Positions 1 through 11,562 are shown, counted from the first letter of the stretch. The stretch is DNA of 64,000 bases from Angiostrongylus vasorum (GCA_018806985.1 JADANN010000182.1:1-64000), one strand, 5' to 3'. Numbers and translations: made by a program. Notes: generated by a model from the sequence alone, not told the origin.

Positions 1-895
1 TTTTACAAATTTCGATGATACCTCACTACATACAAGATTATAATGCCTTAACACATCAAATGCAAAAGTGTAAAATCTCTAACAAGAAGTATATCTGAGC
101 CCACAAAATTGTTGGTGATCCCATTTCTTCATAACGACTTCTTCTCCCAAGCGGTTGCTCTATTTGCTCCTCCATGTCGTTTTTCTCAATGAAGCCTTTA
201 TCTTTCAAGCTTAGCGGAGTTTCCGGACTGCGTAACAAGTTACTGTCGAGCTCTGCGGATGTTCGAACTTTCCCAATCTACCGAAATTTCATAACAAAAG
301 AGTGAACGTTAAAACAGAATGTCCACGTCCCACACTTTGCGTTGTTCCAAAGCAAACACCCAAAACTCGGCTAATAGATCTTTTCTAATTTACAGGTAGA
401 CAACCGGTAAACGGCATTGATATTTTCACAAATTATTTGACAAAAAAGGATTAACACTAAACAAAACAGTAGACGTTATGAGTTCTCTAGCACAAAAAAG
501 GCTTTTCGATTTTCCTCTCCTCCAGCTTCTCGACGGAAAAATTTTGTCATAATAGAGAGAAAACGATGTTACCTTCTTTATTGTGCATTAGACCGTTGAG
601 TTCGTTTTCAAAACAAAGCTGGTCCTATGTCGCCTGCTGCAACTTTGTCAAGTTGGACATATGCATTTAGGTGAAAATTTTGAGAAGAACTCTACGATAG
701 CTAAGAGATAAAGCCAGGCACTATTCTGCTAAATAGGATATATATACATATATGTGTACGTGAGCTAAGATGGGTGAGGGAGCGTGGCGTAAAATGCAGT
801 GTTCAAAGGTGTCTCGGAATACACACGTTGTCGTTGGCCCGTTCTTGCGCGCCTGGCCAACCAAATCTCCTTCCACACCACCATCTGTAAGTTGG
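1..895. repeat. Left arm of a large inverted repeat
   Basis: This arm is the reverse complement of about 1575-2471, with only scattered differences seen by eye. Several of those are one-base length changes in homopolymers (for example a run of five T at 187-191 against four A in the partner arm). The arm is already paired at base 1, so it probably continues to the left of the window. I see no coding sequence in it; the short ORF on the minus strand is not recognisable. Confidence 0.93.
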
Positions 896-985
896 TGCCA
901 GATTTGTTTGAGAGGATAAGAGAACTGATCTGATACTTATCTACGCCAAGTCATTATGTAGGTGGGATATGCGTCCAACTCTCTA
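888..985 (+). repeat. Decayed SINE family A fragment at the inner edge of the left arm
   Basis: From 891 the sequence follows the body of SINE family A (compare 63250-63330): a 'ttggtgccagatttgtttg' block, then a degenerate 'gaggataa' and a stretch resembling the 'gtcattgtaaaggcc' block. It lies exactly where the inverted-repeat homology stops and is missing from the right arm. Confidence 0.45.
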
Positions 986-1574
986 TATGGCGTCTAGAGA
1001 AGCAGAATGCATAAATATCCTTCAGGAAGTGAACATAGACGGGCTCTCTGTCCCTTATTTAACAAAGCTTTGGAAGCACAGCTTCGTTCTATCCTCAAAA
1101 CTGTGACTTACCTTATTCTACCAGAAAATATTAGTGTAGTTAGAAGAAATTAAGGTGAACCTTTGTCTATTTCATTGGGAGATGCAATTCTGGAAGAGAA
1201 TACTGCTTCCGAAAGCGGTATCAACAAATCAAATCGAAATTTATCTAAACATCCTAACTTACAAGAAAACCTTACGTGTTCATGTTGCGCTTTTGCGCCG
1301 TTGCTCTTCAGTACAGCATTGTAACAATTAACAACACACACGCTTTGATTCTTTTGAATCACATCTTCATCATTACGGAAGAGGTCCTACCCCTTCTCGC
1401 AAACCATTCGTTTCTCTTATCCACTGGCCATGAAGGGCCTCGAACTTGTGGCGTATCGGTTCCCTTGCTGCTTCAGGATTTCCGTTTAGTGATGAAATTC
1501 ATTGAATACTTGCCCATTCGCTCCTTCTTGGAGACTTGTAATAGCCACGCTATGGCGTTCTTGCGCAGATTAGC
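896..1574. other. Spacer (loop) of the large inverted repeat
   Basis: Unique sequence between the two arms. An open frame on the plus strand (1276-1710) runs out of the spacer into the right arm, but its protein is not recognisable and it has no convincing splice or start context. I see no known domain here. Confidence 0.6.
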
Positions 1575-2471
1575 ACAGACTAACTCACAGATGGTGGTGT
1601 GGAAGGAGATTTGGTTGGCCAGGCGCGCAAGAACGGGCCAACGACAACGTGTGTATTCCGAGACACCTTTGAACACTGCATTTTACGCCACGCTCCCTCA
1701 CCCATCTTAGCTCACGTACACATATATGTATATATATCCTATTTAGCAGAATAGTGCCTGGCTTTATCTCTTAGCTATCGTAGAGTTCTTCTCAAAATTT
1801 TCACCTAAATGCATATGTCCAACTTGACAAAGTTGCAGCAGGCGACATAGGACCAGCTTTGTTTTGAAAACGAACTCAACGGTCTAATGCACAATAAAGA
1901 AGGTAACATCGTTTTCTCTCTATTATGACAAAATTTTTCCGTCGAGAAGCTGGAGGAGAGGAAAATCGAAAAGCCTTTTTTGTGCTAGAGAACTCATAAC
2001 GTCTACTGTTTTGTTTAGTGTTAATCCTTTTTTGTCAAATAATTTGTGAAAATATCAATGCCGTTTACCGGTTGTCTACCTGTAAATTAGAAAAGATCTA
2101 TTAGCCGAGTTTTGGGTGTTTGCTTTGGAACAACGCAAAGTGTGGGACGTGGACATTCTGTTTTAACGTTCACTCTTTGTTATGAAATTTCGGTAGATTG
2201 GGAAAGTTCGAACATCCGCAGAGCTCGACAGTAACTTGTTACGCAGTCCGGAAACTCCGCTAAGCTTGAAAGATAAAGGCTTCATTGAGAAAACGACATG
2301 GAGGAGCAAATAGAGCAACCGCTTGGGAGAAGAAGTCGTTATGAAGAAATGGGATCACCAACAATTTTGTGGGCTCAGATATACTTCTTGTTAGAGATTT
2401 TACACTTTTGCATTTGATGTGTTAAGGCATTATAATCTTGTATGTAGTGAGGTATCATCGAAATTTGTAAA
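1575..2471. repeat. Right arm of a large inverted repeat
   Basis: Reverse complement of 1-895. The pairing runs from 'atggtggtgtggaaggaga' at 1591 to 'cgaaatttgtaaaa' ending at 2471, which matches the first bases of the window. The arms would form a hairpin with a stem of about 0.9 kb. Confidence 0.93.
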
Positions 2472-3113
2472 AATCTACTGTTGTCATTTGTGATTTATGT
2501 CAGCTATTTGCTTGTATGCTATCCAAACTCTGCTTCAAATTTGACGTCACATTCCCGTCGTCAAAACTTTCGTCGACTAGGATACAGCGTTTGACATCGT
2601 CATAGGAAATGTGATCCCTTCAAAGTTCGCTGACCAAGCGGAGAAAAAAATTTTAAATAAGAACTATTGCTGATTGTCACTCAAACTGCACTACAAAGTT
2701 AAGGCTAATTTGCCGATTTTCTATCACCTCCATAAGAAAAGTGGTTCAATAAAGTGACACGTCTCGAAAAAAACGGCTCACAGTAGACATAATGTGAATA
2801 ATGACGTTACTCAATTGGAGCGAATATATACGAGAGAAGAACCCTATGAATGTGCTTTTCAGACGACATTTTCTCCTTTTCGAACACTACTGAAGAAGAG
2901 ACGATATCCAATTTGTTCACTTAACAAACCAGAAAATAAATTTCTTGAACGACCGCATCTTGTAAGCGACGATATCACTGCCGAAAAACAGAGCAGAGAA
3001 ATCCGTTCGGACACATGTTGTTCACAGATCACTACAAGTTGATCCTTGACACCAGCAAGGGGATTACCTATTTACTTACTTGAGTAACTGAGAGTGGTGT
3101 GGTGATAAAACAC
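2472..3113. other. Intergenic, no recognisable feature
   Basis: AT-rich sequence with one 82-codon open frame (2794-3042) that resembles nothing I know. No repeat family listed here is seen in it. Confidence 0.5.
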
Positions 3114-3835
3114 TAGATTCGTATTTCGTTCATACGGTTGGCCGTGAAGAAATTAGGGATTTTACTTCAGATTTGTTCTCATCGAAGTCCGATGTAACCG
3201 TGTAACCGAAACACTCCGCCTTCCAGCTTAGAATTAACACCAGTAGTTTAGAAGTCTCTTTCTCAAATGTTTGACACCTTCTAGGATGAGCCTCCTGCAT
3301 ATTTATGGATGCCGAAGCCGACATGACCTCGCTTGTTTCTAGTATTGAAAGAAAGTGGGCGCTCGATTACGTGTGGTTAACGTCTGCGATTGGTTGAGTA
3401 TCTATCGTTGGCTACGTTTCTTCACACAATATTTCACTACCTTCTCGAACGTTCTGGTAATACGCAGGCTTTATCAGATACTTTACTTCATTTCATATGG
3501 CAATCATTATACACGGCAACAATTTTCAGGAATTCACACAGCTTCTGCCCGATGGCTCGTAATGGGTGACATCGAAGTTCACGCCCTCGTCAAGCTGAAC
3601 ACATGTAACGTTTAGAAATGTAAGAACTATTATTGAAGAAACGACAGACAATCTTTCGTACCGCGTAGCTCAACAGCCCATTCAAGCATTCTCGATTTAC
3701 CATGGTGATTCTAATTATCAACTGACGTTCCTGAAAAGCCATCAAGAATTTGCATCCTTGTTTAAGGAAACCAATAAGCCTCTTTAATATTCCTCACTTT
3801 TTATTTGCTCGAATGTTTCATTACCTATGTGGTTG
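3114..3835 (+). repeat. Tandem segmental duplication, unit 1
   Basis: This unit aligns collinearly with 4008-5185. Shared landmarks are 'cgtatttcgttcata' (3119 and 4013), 'gcatatttatg' (3297 and 4569), 'caatatttcactac' (3428 and 4692), 'cgagctgaacaca'/'caagctgaacaca' (near 3590 and 4902), 'cttccgtaccgc'/'ctttcgtaccgc' (near 3653 and 5005) and 'cctgaaaaagccatca'/'cctgaaaagccatca'. Divergence is high, so the duplication is old. No protein is recognised in either unit. Confidence 0.75.
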
Positions 3836-4007
3836 GAACTTTTCTAACAATCAAATAGCATACATTTTGGTGTTTATCTTAGTTGGCTACTAATAAAAGA
3901 AATTTAATTGTCTTATTGAGTTGGGTGGCCCGCCATTGATAGAGGTCAGCGGGAAATTGCACATTAACCTGCTTAAATTAGCGAGAATGTTGTTCAGACA
4001 AATTGCT

Positions 4008-5185
4008 TAATTCGTATTTCGTTCATATGAGTTTCCGGAAAAAAATTTGCAGAATTTACATCACATTTATGGATCGCCCTCCCAAAGCCTTAACGCCTCA
4101 TCGTGGCTGAGGGGTGTTCTTGGATGTTGGGCTGCGATGTAGAGCGGGGGGTATTCATCCCCCAGCAAGACCTCTCAAACTGGAAAGAAGTCCGTCGTCT
4201 CCATCAGAAAGCCCACAAAGAATAAACCAATACCAGGATCCACCAGCGCTCTGGTATCAAACTAATCGCACGGTGGCAAATCTTCCGCCGATTCACAAGA
4301 GCGGCGTGACGACATGGGGGCAGAGTTTGGCTGGGCTCACTTCTGGACTCCATGGAACCACAACGGCTAGGCCAGCAATACTGCGGGAAATCGACATAAT
4401 GCTGGGGCCCGCACAACCTGTGAGGATGGACCACCCAAGCATTCAAGTATTTATAGATCACTAAAGCCAGATCGCACGCAACTCTAGATATTTCCAGCAT
4501 TGACACTATTTTTAGAAGATTAAAACTCTCTGGTTTAATCAGTCGAGTTCTACGAGAACGAGCTTGCTGCATATTTATGAATAGTGAGGCCGATATGAAC
4601 TTGGTTGGTTCCAGTAACGAAAGCATGTGGACGCTCCTGTTTGTGTGAGTGAAGGCTCTGATTGGTTGAACATCGTTGACTCTGTTCTTTCGAACAATAT
4701 TTCACTACTTCACTATTTCACTATTTCACCATTTCATTACTAGTCAGTGTTCTTCTTTCTTTTCTAATAGTACGTAGAATCTATAAGATACTTTGTTTCA
4801 TCTCACATGTCGATTATTATAAATCACAACAATTTCCACAAACTCACGTATCCGCCGCCTGTCTCAGCAACAACGTTTTGAATGTCGAGGTTGAGACAGT
4901 GGTCGAGCTGAACACAAACCCCACAGTGACAATAGAAAGCTGCACACTATTTAGTGTATTGCTTAGAATTGTAAGCTGTTATTGAAAAAAAACACAGGAC
5001 AGTCTTCCGTACCGCATATGTTATAAGGTGGTCCGTGCGCTCTGGCCTCACGTTGTTAAGCGTAACATCCATATAATGTACCTGAAAAAGCCATCACGAA
5101 TTTGTGACTGCGTTCAGGGAAACTAATACGTTTTTTTGATATTCTGCACTTTCAATTTGTTCTAATTTCAGTCATTTACTGAGTT
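4008..5185 (+). repeat. Tandem segmental duplication, unit 2 (interrupted)
   Basis: Diverged copy of 3114-3835 in the same orientation. It is interrupted at about 4085-4465 by a family C repeat that unit 1 lacks. It also carries a short 'cactatttcac' reiteration at 4700-4740 absent from unit 1. The insertion therefore postdates the duplication. Confidence 0.72.
4085..4465 (+). repeat. Repeat family C copy (plus)
   Basis: Matches the copy at 40724-41098 block by block: 'cctcatcgtggctg', 'gggctgcgatgta', 'tggtatcaaact', 'ggtggcaaatct', 'gggcccgcacaa' and 'ccaagcattcaagtat'. The 116-codon open frame here (4114-4464) lies wholly inside the repeat and is not a gene. Confidence 0.85.
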
Positions 5186-7919
5186 AAAGATTTCTTTATT
5201 ACAAACAAAGCTCTGCATTGTGTTCCTTGTCCTGCTTTGTTCCTTCTAATTGAAATGTGACGGTCCGTCCCATTGGCTTACGCTGTAGAACACTAATAGT
5301 TGGCAATTTTGCTCTATTTGTAAGGATTTGCTTCCTTTAGAATTCCTTTTACACCAAGCAGATTTTATTCGAATATTGAAGAGATTCTACTAATGCTGAG
5401 CAGTAAATGGTATACGGAAAACTGTGAGAAAGAAGAACTGAACTGACCATGCTCGTAGTCCCAATAACCGCGAACCGTTGAACTGTCAACAGAAGAGAAT
5501 GAGTCGACCGATCCCAGGTCTTCGTTGCTCCTTCAGCCACGTGTCACCATCAGTTCTGTTCCGTCTCGTCACGACATGACGTTCTTGTCCTCGTCTGCAC
5601 CTGTCGACACGTGTTCAACAACTAACGTTCAACAACAGCGTTCCAAATATTGATTTCGTTTCTAACGTCAATCCGCTCTCGCTTCTTGGAGGAAATATTT
5701 AGTGTACCTTTGCATTTCCCACGACATGGTAAAATGGACAAAGACAAAAGTGTTGTGAAGTCAATAGTCGAGAAATAGTCCAACGCACTCACTGGTCTGT
5801 AAAAAGCAGCTGGAATAATTTATTACATGTAATCCTATTTCAACATAAACCCAAAGTCTCATTGATTAATGTCATGGTGTACTTCTGTAGATTGTGACAT
5901 TGAGTGGTATTAGTCTGTATACGTATTGCTGTATCCTTTATTCTTATACTTTTCTGCTCTTTGTCTCTATTTACAAGTTGTATTTTTGACAACGAACTAT
6001 TGCAAGGTCTGAAAATGGAGTGAGAATTCCTACCTGGAATTCCCAATTTGCCGTTTTGGTGAATTGTAATTATTCAATGAAATGGTTGCCAATATACTGA
6101 GCGAATTCCGTGCCTCTTCCAGAGTGGCAGGTAGCGCGGTTTCTCTGAGCCCTTGTGGAAGAATTGGGCGATTTATGTGTTCCGCCAACGAACACTGCAC
6201 ATGTTATGTTGATCTTCGGAAGAATTTCGGAAATCGACATTTTCGAACATTGACTCATTCGACGAAGATGAGTCGTCGACACACTCCTTTGTGCAAACGC
6301 TTCAGCAAAATCTACAATCTAGCAGCGCACGAAGGACATCGTACGCATGAGCCTAGAACACGTGCTCGGATGTGAGACAATGCTTTGCTACTTCTTCCGT
6401 TAATTTTCTCGAAAAAGTGTTGGCCATGCGGCCCAATTTAGCCTTTTTACCTTTTTAAAAACACGCAACACGTGTAGAGCGAAGGTGTATTCACAAACCG
6501 CCACGATAACGAGTGAAAGCGGATGAATCGTACATTAACGGAATTCACGGAATTTATTTGCGTTGAACATTCTAGCTAATATTATCTGAAATATATAACT
6601 CTTAGAACCAGCTATAAAATAGGCACGCAATGATGCCGATCTTATCTTCGACACAATGACCACGTCACATGCTGCGAGCATTGATAACTGGTGGATTTCT
6701 TGCTTCAGACGCACACATTTCCTCACACCTTCTTATAACAATGCCAGCTGCAGCGTTAGAGTGGTAAATTCTAAAAAAAAAGTTTCATCGGATGACTTAG
6801 TCCTTACACAACCCGACAGAGTGCTGTCGTTTAATTATGATGCGATAGACGGTCGAATTCTACAACCGACAGTGAGACTTTGTCACACCTCTTCTGACCG
6901 CTTCATTCCGGCTGCAACTGGTGGTGAAACCGCTTTTCTACCTCTTTTCTCGCCCAACGTTTTGGAAGCCGTGGTGAGATTGTTTAATGAAGAGGAAGAC
7001 GGCTCATCAACAAAACCTCGTCAAAAAATTTTAGAAGCATAGTGGTGAGTGGTAATTGGGATTAATACTTCTGAAGGCAAGGAACTTAACGGAACAGAGT
7101 GCAGGAGAAGAAATAGTGCCGTGTGCGTTGCTGTTTTTATTGAGTAGTCCTTGATTGTCCTATAAGTAGATTGTCCCTTGTTGAAGATTGACAATCTTGG
7201 CCTTGAGAGCACATAGTTCAACTTTCACACGTTTTAATTTATGAGCTTGTTATTGTTTGTAGGAACACAACATGTTTTATTATTTCGTTTTTTTTCTCAT
7301 TTTTGCTTTACTTCTATCGTTTATTCTATACTATTCTCACAAATTCAAGCCTGATTGCATGTTCGGCATTACTTGCACGTTCTACCTTGACTTACTGGTT
7401 AATCGTTTCAATGGTTGCTTACTTTTGTAATACTTTCGCAACTTCTTGGCTCTTTAAAAACTGCGTTTTGTGAAACATTTCGAAAATATCTGTTTCCTGC
7501 TATATCCGTTGTTCCGCGCTTTACCAAAGAAAGGCTCTTTGTACTATATGCGAGGTCTACAATTACGGTTTCGGTTTCTAAGAATTGCACAACTAGGATA
7601 GCATGTGTTTGCAAACCAATTGACAGAGATACAGGTTTTTCAAATGGTTTTTTAGGGATGCTCTAAGCACTGTGACACGATTGCGTTGGTTTCGTGCTAA
7701 TATGACGCTTCCAGGTTTTGAAGAAAACGAATTGAACTGAAACGTCAGCCATTGTGTAGCTCTGTGAAAACCATTCACGTCGCTTAATTATGAATATATT
7801 GTGAGGCCATACTGAGCACTGGGTAATGGTTGGTATTTCCATCAGTTGCTCAAAGGTCATTTTTAAATTGTACATAGGTGCTTTTTAAAACCAATATTCA
7901 TCTAACGCGGAATAGATAA
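5186..7919. other. Intergenic, no recognised gene or repeat
   Basis: About 2.7 kb without similarity to the repeat families of this window. It holds short open frames only. The longest (6656-7042) is listed separately. A frame at 6082-6375 ends in a stretch with a loose C2H2 zinc-finger look, which I do not count as a gene. Confidence 0.4.
6656..7042 (+). CDS. Possible coding exon, unknown product
   Basis: A 128-codon open frame, the best non-repeat frame in the first 16 kb. A plausible 3' splice acceptor ('ttgcttcag') ends near 6709. From there to the stop at 7040-7042 the frame would encode about 110 residues, ending in an acidic then basic stretch (EEEDG, then KPRQK). It has no transmembrane segment and no domain I recognise. 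It could be the last exon of an unseen gene, a decayed gene or chance. No upstream partner exon could be identified. Confidence 0.2.
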   Translation: MTTSHAASIDNWWISCFRRTHFLTPSYNNASCSVRVVNSKKKVSSDDLVLTQPDRVLSFNYDAIDGRILQPTVRLCHTSSDRFIPAATGGETAFLPLFSPNVLEAVVRLFNEEEDGSSTKPRQKILEA

Positions 7920-8192
7920 TCAGTCTTTTACAAACATTAAAATTAAGGACATCAATAGATATCGAAATGGTATGGGCAAATTTTTTATGGGCATCAATAT
8001 TTTCAAAATGATGTCCGTTAGTATGAATAATAGCGAAAACATTATTATCCAATTTAATCGCCAGGCTCCATGATCTTCAAGATATCTGTCAGATCTTTCC
8101 CGTGCTCTCGAAGACTTCATTATTTGCGTTTTCAGAATGAGATATACAACAATGAGCAGCAAAGACATGACATACATGATTTTTTCTCCCAT
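7920..8192 (-). CDS. Possible small two-helix membrane protein ORF
   Basis: A 90-codon frame starting at the ATG at 8192-8190. The predicted product has a hydrophobic segment at about residues 5-20, a charged loop rich in Arg, Glu and Asp, then one or two further hydrophobic segments. Upstream the open frame continues into a SINE family B copy (8255-8625), so the longer version of the frame is spurious. AT-rich codons could produce such hydrophobic stretches by chance. Function unknown. Confidence 0.17.
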   Translation of the reverse strand: MGEKIMYVMSLLLIVVYLILKTQIMKSSRARERSDRYLEDHGAWRLNWIIMFSLLFILTDIILKILMPIKNLPIPFRYLLMSLILMFVKD

Positions 8193-8254
8193 ATCAGACT
8201 TTATTTTTTGTTCATGTAATGATAATCTGGGTGTTATGATAGTGTTAGTGGGGG

Positions 8255-8627
8255 GGGATGGGGTAGAACACTGGTAGTGATGCCGATCATCACAAGCACG
8301 GCACTGGTTCGATTCCGCTCCGCGCCAACCTAGCCCCATCATTCCGGGGTCGGAAAATTGGTACCAAACTTGTCTGGGAGAAGTGCACACTCTACAATTC
8401 AGCTGGAGACGCTCTAGTCCGGCTATCCCAGGGCTCCACGGAGAATAGACCTGAGCGGCGTTCAACGAAATTCATAATTAAAGGAAAATCCTCAAGCAGC
8501 AGCCGAAGCCACACGTAAAAAGTTGGTTGGAAGACTTTCTTGGATGATGAATGCGAGGAATTGAATGGAATTCGAAAAGTGCTGGTATCTACAGAGTACA
8601 TGTGAAATATCGATCGTGTAAAAAAAA
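8255..8627 (+). repeat. SINE family B copy (tRNA-derived, plus)
   Basis: The head resembles a tRNA promoter: the B-box-like 'ggttcgattcc' lies at 8307-8317, and an A-box-like 'tagaacactggtag' precedes it. The body ('gtcggaaaattggtacc', 'tgtctgggagaagtgca', 'agggctccacgga') and the 3' part ('aatcctcaagcagca', 'agttggaagac', 'gatgaatgcgagga', 'agtgctggt') match 47553-47915. This is the most complete B copy together with that one. Confidence 0.85.
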
Positions 8628-9059
8628 ATTATCATATCAACAATCCTTTAGAAAATGTACACTCAACCGACACAAATAAGATACTGACACACTCCCTTGC
8701 GCATGCGAAACGGCAACATGTACAGTTTAACAGCGAACGAGAAACGTGGTACGAGTGCGGCTAGACCATATACTCGGAGGCAAGGCAAGCTCTGGCTACT
8801 TCGTCCCCTAAGTCTCTCAAAAAAATGCTCTTTGTATGCATGGTCTGGTCTCGTCATATTTTATTTGCCTCTGCAAGGCTTCAAAAAAATCTTTACCGCC
8901 CTAGTGTATCCTATTCACATTTTAGAAGTCTTTTTGAGATCAAAAACACAATAGCAGAGGTAGAAAGGCATCTGATGAAGACGTAAGCATTAGAGACAAG
9001 TAATATTGGCAGCCTGCTACTCACCATGCTACGTTTTTGCATCACTAGGGGAGGATATG

Positions 9060-9160
9060 GAGTTGATAAAAAAAAGCTCTCGACGTTGATCTATACCTGA
9101 GAAATGCGCCATGCATTCGACTTCATTAAGCACTGAAGGTGGAACAATAGCGTGCATGAT
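9060..9160 (-). repeat. SINE family A, 3' fragment (minus)
   Basis: Reads 'agctctcgacgttgatc', 'gaaatgcgccatgcattcg' and 'acttcattaagca', which is the reverse complement of the 3' end of family A. The tRNA-like head is missing. Confidence 0.75.
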
Positions 9161-10114
9161 GTGTGGGATACCCTGTGCATATATATAGACGAATTCATCT
9201 ATGTGTGGAACAGTGCGCCTGCGCACAGGCGAATTGTATCCAGTAAGACATTATGGCCAAGGATTAACCAGTGTGAGAATGTATCATCCATCTAACGCTC
9301 TTCACTTTATGTGGAGATGAGGCAGTTCTACAAAGGATAAAAAATTTAACAAAGTTGTCTCTGGCAACTTCATTCAAACAGGTGTTTCCAAGGCAAGCTT
9401 TAAAAAAAAGTCAAATTTGGAGTTTACAGTTGTGAGCAATTATACTCACAGCATCCCATAATTCCACCATTATTCTCCTCGATGCGGGATATGGAAATTT
9501 TCCATTGGAGAACAGTGCAACGTAGTTCACAACATAGTACTTAATCAAAGAGTTAACGTAACCAACAGACTTACAATAGAGAATTTATAAGAGCTTTTTC
9601 ACCAATTCATACATCCTTCTCGTAACAATCGAGCAATTTCGTTAGCCACTGCAATGCGGCTGTAAACAGCTTTGGTTGTGTGGTAAACAAATAGTGTAGA
9701 TAGAATCAGGATAGTGAAGAAATGAAATAAATGAGAAAAGTGCTGGAGCTACACAACTCGTGACGACGGGTCATTCAAGTGTTCAAAAAAAGACAGTGCA
9801 AGGTTTGTTTCAAAAGCTTCGTGATACGGTTGAAAGTCTTGGAGATATTAATGCTCGAAGTCGTCCCAATATGTTTGACGATGGTCATTTCATAAATGTA
9901 ATTTTATAAGGGATGAATCTAGAAAGGACCTATGCTGTGTAGGGATTAGCAGGTCGTTCACGGTTCTGCCAAAACAAAAATCGAAGTCTTTCGAGTTGCC
10001 AGGATCGACTTTCTGTTAACCTCGGCATTGGAATATGAATGCGTCGTTTTCTTGTCCAGCAATCGCGAGGCTGTTAAACAGCATACATTTACTTCCATAG
10101 AAAAACACAATACA
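9161..10114. other. Intergenic, nothing recognised
   Basis: No open frame above 60 codons that I can support and no match to the repeat families. Around 9760-10060 there are phrases such as 'aaaagcttcgtgatacggt' that could be remains of a DNA transposon, but no transposase can be read. Confidence 0.4.
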
Positions 10115-10862
10115 ATACAACAGAGATCTGACGTTTCGGCAGTATCGTCTTCTTCAGAGCCTGGAAGGGTATACTGATATACAATTTACTAGGCCAAACG
10201 CTTCAATAACACTTACAAAAAGACGAAAAAACTCTATGGTAATTACATGGTCAACAGCTTCTCGAAAAAAACTCACTCTTTTTTTCGTGCCTTCCAACGA
10301 GGAAGATTAGAACAGCTGATTATAGTCGCATAAAGTTGATGACTGCACCATCCCACATCAGAAATTGATGCGAACACACGGGGTCAGGCCGCGTAAGACC
10401 TCTGGGCATTCATCCCTGCTATTCATTGTAGGGTTTTTGGCATTTATCCAAAAAGCCTCAAGAAGTTTTCGCGCTGGTGTTTTAGTCTCCTGCGAAAGGA
10501 TATTGACTTTTACTTCAACATCGTCCCCGCTATGCTTTTGTATCCTATGCGTGCCTAGTGGGGTAGTCTGTCTTAGTTCTCGTTGGCCATCTAGGTGCTC
10601 TTTTATACGGATACACAAAGGTCTGCCCGTTTCGCCAATATATTCATCTCCGCAATTACTACAAGAGATCAGGTATATCGTACCTGAACTCATGCAATCA
10701 CCGCCCTTGCCGTAAGGGCAAATTACGCAATTTGTTGTTTCACATAGACGGTCATACAGGTGGTTACGAACTAACTGACGACGTAGAGTAGCCGGTTGAT
10801 TTAAGTGTGACGCAGTGCTTTTTCCTGCGACGCTTTGTTGTTTTTCCCAATCTTGCGACCAT
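10115..10862 (-). mobile_element. Truncated Penelope-like element: GIY-YIG end and 3' tail
   Basis: Read on the minus strand: a GIY-YIG coding fragment (10862-10358) followed by a non-coding tail down to about 10115. The tail carries a 28-nt motif at 10157-10130 (CTGAAGA ... GAAACGTC) that recurs in the palindrome at 36095-36440, as does the neighbouring 'aggccaaacgcttcaataa' block. The reverse transcriptase part is absent, so the element is 5'-truncated, as is usual for retroelements. Confidence 0.75.
10358..10862 (-). pseudogene. GIY-YIG endonuclease domain of a Penelope-like retroelement (5'-truncated)
   Basis: The frame is open from the stop just above 10862 down to the TGA at 10360-10358, about 167 codons. 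Upstream of the ATG at 10693 it reads through a linker with the pattern C-x4-C-x2-C-x6-C (CETTNCVICPYGKGGDC). It then enters a GIY-YIG nuclease core: TIYLISC, CGDEYIGETGRPL, the catalytic-type Arg in LCIRIKEH, an H in the THRIQKH segment and an E in KLLEAFW. Cys-rich linker followed by GIY-YIG is the C-terminal arrangement of Penelope-like element proteins. The domain itself looks intact; the reverse transcriptase is missing and the frame has no start of its own. Confidence 0.8.
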
Positions 10863-11035
10863 TAAACATTACATACAAACAAACATACACTGATGATGAC
10901 ACCTCATTTCTGTGTGGCTGACGAATGGGATAACGGTTAATGACGACAGCACACGCAATGAGTCATATGTGGGTCATGCTGGTAAAAATGCTGCTAAAAT
11001 GACTCCTTCCTCTCTGCTGCAATTTCACCTAGCAA

Positions 11036-11100
11036 GAGGTTTGTTATTATTGTTACTACTATTATTGTTGTTGATTGTTATCGTTATCGTCGTTATCAAA
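11036..11100. repeat. Trinucleotide-like tract
   Basis: Imperfect 'attattgttgtt' and 'gttatcgt' reiterations next to a SINE A copy. It resembles a drifted A-rich or trinucleotide SINE tail. Confidence 0.5.
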
Positions 11101-11372
11101 GGACAAAAGATTAAGCTTTCGACGTCGATCAACCCCTGAGGGATGCGCCATTCATTCGACTTCATTAAGCATCGTTGGAGATGATTGAAGGCATATCTGG
11201 CTTTATTTGCGGTGGCATACCGATGTATCGAGCCAGTGCTGATATCCTCCAAGGCAAGTGTGGTACGAATGCGCCGACCCCGGAGGGATGGAGGGCTTGG
11301 TAAGCCTGGGGCGTGGGGATCGATCCCATGTGTATTGCAGAGCGCCTCCGATCACTGCGCTACACGCGCCGC
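11097..11372 (-). repeat. SINE family A copy (tRNA-derived, minus)
   Basis: Reverse complement of the family A consensus. The 3' end is 'aagctttcgacgtcgatca' at 11113. The tRNA-like head at the right end has B box 'gggatcgatccc' (11317-11328) and A box 'cgctacacgcgcc' read in reverse. Full length, about 275 bp. Confidence 0.9.
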
Positions 11373-11375
11373 CAT

Positions 11376-11469
11376 TATAATCATTATTATTACTTATTAT
11401 TATTATACTTCATGTTTGTTGTTCGCACCCATCAATGGTTTCTCGTGCTTTTGCAAACATCATTATAAC

Positions 11470-11562
<93 letters not shown>

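Noticed and set aside
1276..1710. 144-codon open frame spanning spacer and right arm of the inverted repeat
   Set aside because: Product not recognisable, frame crosses the arm boundary, no splice context; most likely chance.
4114..4464. 116-codon open frame
   Set aside because: Lies wholly within a family C repeat whose other copies do not keep the frame open.
6082..6375. Open frame ending in a C2H2-zinc-finger-like stretch (CKRFSKIYNLAAHEGH)
   Set aside because: Only one Cys is placed near the right position and the His spacing does not close a finger; no further fingers follow.
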